Positions 56,457 to 64,000 of a DNA stretch of 64,000 bases are shown in pieces. Both the position numbers and the translations under genes were made by a program. Location of the stretch: positions 6,990,082 through 7,054,081 of the forward strand of contig NC_087198.1 of assembly GCF_035594125.1 (NCBI RefSeq), given 5' to 3'. Position 1 is the stretch's first letter; each line of letters begins with the position of its first letter. The notes beneath the pieces are model-generated. The model searched no databases. It was given only the letters and a program-made list of their open reading frames with translations, and was not told the DNA's origin. The stretch comes from Scylla paramamosain (taxonomy: Eukaryota > Arthropoda > Malacostraca > Decapoda > Portunidae).

Positions 56457-56519
56457 AATGGATATGAAAGATGATTACGAAGAGAAAGAGAGAAGAGGAA
56501 GTTTATGTAAAAGTGATAC

Positions 56520-56523
<4 letters not shown>

Positions 56524-56598
<75 letters not shown>

Positions 56599-56732
56599 CA
56601 AGAGAGAAGCAAAAGCCAAGTATTAGCTTGTATCGCGGTAGAGGAGCAGGTGTTGTGTCATCGGTGCTTCCCTCACGCAAACAACAACACACAGCGACAG
56701 AATTTTGACTGAAGAAACACAGAGAAAGAGAT

Positions 56733-56772
<40 letters not shown>

Positions 56773-56861
56773 GCTCTTCTTGTTTCTCTTGTCTCTTGTC
56801 AGAAAGTGAAAATAAATATCTGGAAAAGAAGGAAAGTATTTCACTCCTATTACACAAACAC

Positions 56862-56948
<87 letters not shown>
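56524..56948. repeat. (GA)n, (GT)n and (CT)n microsatellites (copy B)
   Basis: GA at 56524-56595, GT at 56737-56770 and CT at 56866-56948; counterparts of 43267, 44606 and 44756 in copy A. Confidence 0.95.
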
Positions 56949-56950
<2 letters not shown>

Positions 56951-57114
56951 ACTTTATTAATTTATCTCTATGTCTATCTCTGTTTCTTCTTTTGATTTTC
57001 ATTGTTTATTTTCTTTCCTTGTCTATCCTTCCCTCTTCCTTCTTTTTTTTTTCTTTTACCCAGATACTTTATCTCCCTTGTTCCATCCTTTCTCCTTTCT
57101 TCCTTTTCGATTTT

Positions 57115-57213
<99 letters not shown>

Positions 57214-57759
57214 TTATTTTCCTTTATCCTTCCTTCTTTCCTTCCTATTTTTTACTCTTGGTTTTCGGTTACCACGTTATTTTTACCTCCCTTTTTTTCT
57301 GGCTCTCTTTCTCTCTTCTTCCTTTCGATTTTGAAGCTTAATTAATTTTCATTATCTATCCTCCTTCCTTCCTTCTCTCGATTTTCGTTTGTTCTGTTCT
57401 TTTATCTCTTCTGTTTGTTCCTTCTCCCTTCTTTATCTTGATTTATCTTCTTCCTCTATCCTTCTTTCTCCTTCCTTTGTGTAGATTTTCGTTTATTTAT
57501 TATTTAATCTTCCTTCACCATCTTTCTTCCTTCTTTTCTCTACGTTTTCCATTTATTCCATTACATTATCTTCCTTTGTCTCTCCTCCCTTCCCTCTTCC
57601 CTTTCTAGATTTTCTTTCCTCTTTCACTTTTCTTTTTCCTCCATCTTGGACTGTTACCTCTTTTTCTCTGCCTTTCCCTTTAATTTCTCTCTCTTCCCAG
57701 TTCTACATTTCATTCTGTTCATTTCCTGTTAGCACCTGGGACACTCTCTCTTCTCTCTC

Positions 57760-57839
<80 letters not shown>

Positions 57840-58440
57840 ACTCTTCATATTTTGTGTCTATTATGTTTCTTCCTCTTCCTCCATCCACCGTCTCACTTCC
57901 ATCGTCGCTTCCTCCTCCTTCATCCACCGTCTCACTTCCATCGTCGCTCATTTTTCTTTTCTTTATTTTTCTTTTATTTTTCTTCTTTTTTTCACGTTTT
58001 TCTTTCCTCCATTCACTGTGTCTATTTCTAGCCCTTCTTTCTTGTCTTCTATCCTTCTTTTTGTTTTTCTTCTTTTTCCCTCTTTCATATTAGTCTTTTC
58101 TATAATTTCCATATTCCAATTTTACCTTCCTTTCTTTCCTTTTTATTCATCTTTTATATCTTTTTTTTTTTTCGTATTCTTCCTCCTCACTTTTCCTTTT
58201 ACTTACTGCTCTTCTTTGTCCCTTCCACCTCTTACAACTTTCTGTCCTTCCTCCTCCTCCTCCTCCTCCTCCTCCTCCTCCTCCTCCTCCCACTTTGCAG
58301 AACCCTCCACTTCTCCACTCCCGCCTCCCTTTCAACTCTTCCTCCTCCATTTGTCCCTCCCTTTCTCTTCACTTCCCCGAGTTTTGTCGGGTAGTGGACG
58401 TGTTGGTGTTGTTATTGTCGTTTTTGATATGTTAAGTGAT
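56949..58440. repeat. Pyrimidine-rich tract with a (TA)n, (CT)n and (CCT)n (copy B)
   Basis: Homologous to 44850-46270. It contains a (TA)n of about 95 bp (57117-57211) where copy A has only about four TA units near 45040; CT at 57774-57838 with TTT interruptions before it; a duplicated 39-bp unit near 57873-57950; and CCT at 58249-58290. Confidence 0.88.
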
Positions 58441-58849
58441 CCCTGAGTGACTCTTTTTCCCTTGTGGTGCGTGGAAGAATACAACACTTCTCATTTTTTC
58501 TCTTTTATTTTTTTTTCCTCCGTTACCAGGGAGTTGCTGGGTTACATTTCCTGACAATATTTTTTGCTCTCATGCTTACTTACTTGTCTTGTCTCTTGTC
58601 TGCTGTTTGGTGTTCAGTGTTTTCTCTCATCCAGCGTCTCCTTTAATTTAGTCTGTACAAAGCAAAACACTTCTTTTTACAAGTTTTATATGCGTTTTTT
58701 TTTTTTTTTTGACCTCTTCATGTCTCTGATCAAAAAATACAGAGAGCAAAATGAAAACAACAAAATATCCTTCATTCTCGCTTTTATGAACTTTGAGAAG
58801 AAAAGGCACGTAACAAAAAAAAAATAAATAAATAAATAGATAAATAAAA
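58441..58849. other. Unassigned sequence (copy B)
   Basis: Counterpart of 46271-46644; lacks about 43 bp present in copy A near 46636-46678. Confidence 0.45.
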
Positions 58850-59065
58850 AATAAAAGCCAACTGAGACGCCATTCCCTTAAAAGTGTCCAAAGCAGTAGT
58901 CAAAAACTGAAGGATAAGTGTCTTGAAAAATCCCTCTTGAAGGAATTCGAGTCAGAGGAAGGTGGAAATACAGAAGCAGGCAGGGAGTTCCAGAGTTTAC
59001 CAGAGAAAGGGATGAATGACTGAGAATACTGGTCAACTCCTGCATTAGAGAGGCGGACAGAATAG
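58850..59065 (-). pseudogene. Jockey-like LINE 3' end (copy B)
   Basis: Counterpart of 46645-46925 with the outermost GGCCAGTGTCCCTCC segment deleted. Confidence 0.78.
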
Positions 59066-59149
59066 GTTGGTCAGTTTAGTTAACTCCTTAGGTGTCTTGA
59101 TGTTCCTCTGTTATATATAAGACGCAGAAAGATGAAAAAGCATAATTAG

Positions 59150-59810
59150 GAATATATTTATTAACCTGGAAAGTTGAAATGTCATCTTTGTTCACCTGAA
59201 AAGTATCTTGTGATTGGTTCATATTGTTCACCTGAGTGGTTTAGAAATTCTGCCTGTCTCCAGTTTATTAGTTACGATGTTCCTCGTGGTTCAACTTGTT
59301 CACCTGGGAAATTGAAATGCCATCTTTGTTCACCTGAGAAAATAGCTGGTAGCTTTTTCACATTGCTCACCTTAGCAATATGGAACTTTTGTTTTTCTCC
59401 AGTTCATTAATCGTTTTTTTTCTCGTGTTTATCTGAAAAAAAAAAATGATTAGTTAATTATCTAGAAAGTTGAAATTCCACCTTTGTTCACGAGAAAAGC
59501 GCTCTATTTAAATTGGTCACCTAAGTAACATAGGAGTTGTCTTTCTTCAGTTCACAAGTCACCTTGTCTCTCGTGTCTGAGAACTGAATGAACAACCTGG
59601 AAAGTTGAAATGCCACCTTCCTTAACCAGAGGAAAATGCCCCGATCACATTGCACACCTGAGTGGCATGGAACTGCTGCCTTTCTCAACATTATTAGTTC
59701 TGCTGATTTGCGAGTTTACCTGCAAAGCTGAAATGGCGTCTTTGCTCACCTGATAACTCACAGGAGCTCTTACTTCCCTCTCTTTAGCAGTCCAGGTGGT
59801 TCTCGTCTTC
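59150..59810. repeat. Degenerate satellite, units about 125-160 bp (copy B)
   Basis: Counterpart of 46985-47640 with an additional core unit at 59170 (GAAAGTTGAAATGTCATCTT). Confidence 0.8.
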
Positions 59811-60064
59811 ACCTGAGCGGGAAGCGTGTTAATTAAGCATGAGTGAAGCGTTCATCCCCCGCGGCGCTAATAATATACGAGTGCTCCCTCCCCTTGCCTC
59901 TGTGCTGAGTCCTTGGGGGAGCGTAATGGCTGGCGCGGCGCCCCTCATGACGCTCCGCCGCCCCCTCAGATCCCTGACGGAAAATGTGATAATCTGGGGG
60001 AAAAAAAAAAGTCTTGGTTGTAAGAGATTGTGAGAACTTTTACTTTTTTTTTTTTCCTGTAATT
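59811..60064. other. Unassigned GC-rich stretch (copy B)
   Basis: Counterpart of 47641-47890. Confidence 0.35.
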
Positions 60065-60645
60065 GTTGAATGGATGTTTCCGCAGCGGCCTATTTGTGTA
60101 TATTGTATGGTTTGATTAATTTATTTGTTTTTAATGCCATAAAAAAGACTGTTATTAATCACAGCAATGCAGGAGGCATTTATTTTTTTCTTCATTCGTT
60201 AATCGCCGTATGTGTTATTTCCGTAATGGATTTCCTTTTTTCTTCTTTTCTTTTTCTTTTTTTTTTTTTTGTAATGCATGGGAAAGAATCTTAGCTGTAA
60301 CAGTAGTGCAGCAAACATTTATTTATTTATTTTTTTCCTGTCCTATATGTTATTTCCGCAATGGGTTTCTGTTTTATTTCTTATTTTATTTATTTATTTT
60401 TTTTCAATGCAGGGTAAATTTCATAGTTGTAACAATAGTGTAGGAAACATTTTTTTTTCTATTTTTTAATCGCCATACGTCATTCCCGCAGTGAGTTTTC
60501 TTATTTTTTTTCTTTGGTAATCCAGCGAAATGAATCTTAGTAATCTCAGTAATGCAAGAAACAATGAATTCTTCCTCTCTTTAATCGCTCTACCTTTTAC
60601 TATTTTCCACAGTGACTTTCTCTTGTATAAATTCAAAGTTGCTTC
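60065..60645. repeat. Degenerate minisatellite, units about 110-135 bp (copy B)
   Basis: Counterpart of 47891-48455. Confidence 0.75.
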
Positions 60646-60658
60646 CTCTGTTTAAGTC

Positions 60659-60663
<5 letters not shown>

Positions 60664-60721
<58 letters not shown>
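60664..60721. repeat. (CT)n microsatellite (copy B)
   Basis: About 57 bp versus 31 bp at 49241-49272 in copy A. Confidence 0.95.
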
Positions 60722-60725
<4 letters not shown>

Positions 60726-60749
60726 GGTCTTAGTATAACCAAAATACCT

Positions 60750-61018
60750 GGACCGCGGTAGCTCAGTCGGTAGCGTGTCTGACTACAATGTAGGAAGTAT
60801 CGGGTTCGAATCCTGGTGACAGCTGGAACTTTTTTGAGACGATTGCTCGCTCCTAGGTTAGAAAGCCTTAAAGAGGTGCCGGTCAACTGTGATTGGTAAC
60901 GTAAAGATGGTGGAAAAAGGAACTGTCCATCCTACTGTATATGCCGAGGCCCAGGAAGGGTGACGCAACGAGTACCAGTCCTGGACCAACACTCGGAATA
61001 CGACACACCTTCACTTTT
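60750..61018 (+). mobile_element. tRNA-derived SINE (copy B)
   Basis: A box TAGCTCAGTCGG (60759-60770) and B box GGTTCGAATCC (60803-60813); differs from the copy at 49300 by only a handful of bases. Confidence 0.72.
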
Positions 61019-61959
61019 TTTATTTTTTGATTTTTATGGGAAACTATATATTTTTTTGTTTGTTTCTCAACATCAATAGTTCCCAACAGTAGCTTTGTGC
61101 TAAATATTTTGCCAATTTAGCAGGATTTTTGATTTTCTCTCCATCACGCGCTGGTAAAGTAACCTTAAAAACACAAATCTTTCTTTTTTTCTTTTTCTTT
61201 CATATTTCTTTTTCTTTATTTGTTTCTTTTTTTTATTTTTTCGTATTCGTTTTGGTCTTTTCCTTTCTGTACCTTTCTTGTTTTAATCCTTGCTCTATCT
61301 TTCATTATTTTCTTTTTTCCTTTATTTTCCTTCTTTTCAGCATTGTCCTCCTGCACTATTACATGTTTTTCCTGTAAGCTTGATTGTTTGGTATTTAATT
61401 TCTTCCCCTGTCGCCTGCAAGGTATTAGTGCGTCATCATGAGTCCTGGCAGCAGTGAGCCCCGCCTTCCATCACAGCTAATATCTCCCAAGTTACACCGT
61501 CAACATCAAAACTTTCTTATTTTCCCGTCTGGTATTAAAAACCTACAATGGAGAGACTCACAGTAAAGTGTGTGTGTTTTTTTTCTGCAGTTTTCTTCAT
61601 TTTTTCTTAATTATTTTTTTTCTTTATTTTTGAGTTTTGTCTTTTTAATGTCTATGGAACAGCCTGCTCATTTGCCTGTCTGTCTGTCTGTCTGTCTGTT
61701 TGCCTGTGTTTTTTTTTTGTCAGTCTTGCTTGTGTGTACGTTTGTCTGTCTGTAAAAATGTATGTACATATGTTTTTTTTTTCACTTTACTTTTCTTTAT
61801 TTCATAATTTCTTTCGTTTTTTCTTCCTTTCCCTCTCCCTGTTTTTTTTTTTCGTGGGTTCTTTTTCGTTTTCCTTCTTTCTTTCTTTCTTCTATTTTTT
61901 TTCCTTCATTCGTTGTTTTATACTTATTTGCTTCACCTCCCTCCCTCCCTCCTAAGGCT

Positions 61960-62000
<41 letters not shown>

Positions 62001-62192
62001 TAATAGTAATAATAATAATAAATAAATAAATAGATATAATAAAAAAAAGGACAACCGACTCACCTCCCCCGCCATCGAATCCCAACCTTTCCTAATGACA
62101 CCCAGAGCAAGATAAGCACAAGGCAATTGGAATGATGGAGGCGAACGTACGTCTGGGATATTAGAACGTGAAGCTTTAGATTAACTTTGACT

Positions 62193-62196
<4 letters not shown>
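61019..62196. repeat. T-rich sequence with (CTGT)n and (CA)n (copy B)
   Basis: Counterpart of 49566-50789. CTGT is only about 25 bp (61676-61700), CA at 61963-61998. Confidence 0.75.
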
Positions 62197-62250
<54 letters not shown>

Positions 62251-62387
62251 GATGTGCGTTAAGTGTCAGATGAAGAATGTATTAATTGTTGGTCCAGTGT
62301 AAGGCGTGTTAGAGTGTATTCTCACTCTTACTCTTGTGTTGTGTGTGTTTTTGATTGATGGAATAAGGACTGGGTTTATTTGAATTG

Positions 62388-62467
<80 letters not shown>
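62197..62467. repeat. (CT)n and (GT)n microsatellites (copy B)
   Basis: CT at 62197-62247 and GT at 62389-62467. Confidence 0.96.
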
Positions 62468-62469
<2 letters not shown>

Positions 62470-63904
62470 AGAGGTAATAGGAAGTAATTTTCATCATCAT
62501 TGCTGTCGTGTTCATTATCATTCTTTTTTAAATGTTTGTTGACATAGTTTTTGGCATAATTCAAATTCATCATCTTCAATCCCCATCAGTATTGACAACT
62601 ACTTGGTGCTGTTCCATCCTCACTTCTCGGTCTTTGCAAACCCTTGACATAAAGCAACTGTTTCATTCATATATTGATTTTTCTTCGATCAATGTTCATG
62701 AAATTCCCTGCCGTTTTTTCATCACGTTTCTCGAATACTTTCACACAGGGAGAAAGTGAAGTTTGTCACACTGTTTGACTCATTCCTGAGGTGCAGGATT
62801 AATAGATAAATCAGAAAAAGTTATTAACATTGTTCATGATATAGAAAATCAATGTCTTTCATCCCCTTCAAAGTCACGTGGAAATGAAAGCATCTGTTAT
62901 TCGAAATATGAAAGGAACCTCAAATGTAAATCAACTTTGACTTAGAATATATAAAAAAAAGAAAAAAAAAGAATGATATAGAAAAAATATCTTCTTTTCT
63001 TGCAACCCACGAATGAAAATGAATGAATGAAAATACCCATTATTACATGAAAATACCCATTATTACTCTTATGGAAATGGTATAGGATATGAGTTTTCCC
63101 TTTTTCCTTCTGTTTTTTTTTTTCCCTTTCTCACAGCATTTCCAAGGTGCCAGAATAAAAATACCTTACTTGGCTTAGCACGAAAATAGCCTCTAAAAAG
63201 TTATAGGTATTAAAGAAGAAAATTTGTCTAACAGTGAAAGGGTTAAAATGCTTTTTTCTTTTTTTTTTTATGTCTGCAATCTGTCATGTTTCTGTATCTT
63301 ATTTTATTTACTTAATCTATTTTTTTCTTCTTTTCTCTTGCTCTGTCTTGAGGTCCGATTTTGCCTGTGTCCTGATCTTCTCTTGTACATTTTGTCATTG
63401 GATGCGCGGCGGAGACTTTCACAATTCGAATGACGTCAATTAATTGATTTTTTTTTATCATTGTGCAATGAATGTTGTTATATTTTGCTTTGTGTTGATA
63501 TATATATATTTTTTTTTGTATTTCTTGTTATCTTTATTTTTCCTTTATTTGTCCTCGTTTGTTGTGTTTGTAATGAGACTGAAACGCTTGGTGGCAACTC
63601 CAAACTTTATTCAACAAAATACCAGGCTCTCATATCTGTAACAGATACAGACAAAAATAACTACTGACAATTACACAACACATTAACACATTCTGTCTCT
63701 TTCCATTCTCCTCCTCCCGTTTTCTTTTAAAGTACGACATAGAAGGAAGCCTTTATTTATTATTTTATTTTTATTTGCCTCTTTATTTTCTTTCATTGTT
63801 TTATTTGTTTTTTATTGTATTTATTTATTTATTTATTTATCCTTTTGAACGATTTTTTTTATGTTTTTTGTTACCCAAAGCTTGACATTTTTTACCATCC
63901 TTCA
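62468..63904. other. Unassigned sequence (copy B)
   Basis: Counterpart of 51076-52517; no gene is supported. Confidence 0.45.
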
Positions 63905-63969
<65 letters not shown>

Positions 63970-63980
63970 ACTCACACACA
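63905..63980. repeat. (CA)n microsatellite (copy B)
   Basis: CA array with an ACCACTCACAC interruption; the window ends 20 bp later in sequence matching 52615-52634. Confidence 0.95.
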
Positions 63981-64000
63981 AAACTCTGCAAAATAAAGAT

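Larger units (their letters stand above)
56457..64000 (+). repeat. Segmental duplication, copy B (runs off the window)
   Basis: Direct copy of 43198-52634 without its LINE insertion (GT repeat intact at 56737-56770) and without its Harbinger derivative (single TAA at 60653-60655). Sub-features match one to one: pyrimidine tract, LINE 3' end, both degenerate satellites, SINE and microsatellites. The unique 5' flank (56412-56456) differs from that of copy A. Confidence 0.93.

Overview
The window is eukaryotic, repeat-dense DNA that most resembles a decapod crustacean genome. The support is the microsatellite load (CT/GA, CA/GT, TA and trinucleotide arrays, many over 80 bp), CR1- and Jockey-like LINE fragments of types familiar from crabs and shrimps, a PIF/Harbinger transposon, and spliceosomal splice signals. 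I see no bacterial operon, rRNA, CRISPR array or complete host gene. The species assignment is inference.

Layout. 1-7.2 kb: four LINE fragments packed end to end, several bounded by microsatellites: an open but 5'-partial reverse transcriptase (RT) with a (TTA)n tail; a minus-strand Jockey-like remnant; a CR1-like remnant; and a decayed CR1-like copy carrying a nested 124-bp SINE-like insert with a 7-bp target duplication. 7.2-13.8 kb: degenerate pyrimidine repeats, a 75-bp minisatellite and a 571-bp foldback element. 13.8-15.2 kb: the endonuclease half of a decayed Jockey-like LINE whose 3' half type recurs at 39 kb. 15-28 kb: mostly non-coding, with an 800-bp GTA/GTG array, long TA/CT/GA arrays, an 82-bp minisatellite, and two diverged copies of one block (24.5 and 28.0 kb).

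28.2-32.45 kb: an apparently intact two-ORF LINE on the minus strand. ORF1 has a coiled coil and L1-type RNA-binding regions; ORF2 has endonuclease, RT and a C-terminal zinc knuckle. Its 5' UTR holds RFX-, CRE- and NRF1-type sites beside an ideal Kozak start, so it looks like a self-contained promoter. 41.1-43.2 kb: a PIF/Harbinger transposon with a plus-strand MADF gene, whose intron carries a CT microsatellite as its polypyrimidine tract, and a minus-strand DDE transposase that lacks its first exon(s).

43.2-52.6 kb and 56.5-64.0 kb are direct copies of one segment, offset by 13,259 bp; the second runs off the window. Copy A carries two insertions absent from copy B: a near-identical 5'-truncated relative of the LINE at position 1, inside a GT repeat, and a 749-bp Harbinger deletion derivative with 52-bp terminal inverted repeats and a TAA target duplication. 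Copy B preserves the empty sites. Shared content includes a tRNA-derived SINE, a LINE 3' end and two degenerate minisatellites.

Host coding evidence is weak: three exon-like segments on the minus strand (17.8, 35.5 and 37.4 kb) and one on the plus strand (12.7 kb). The window is best read as intergenic or intronic sequence built by transposons, microsatellites and one recent segmental duplication.
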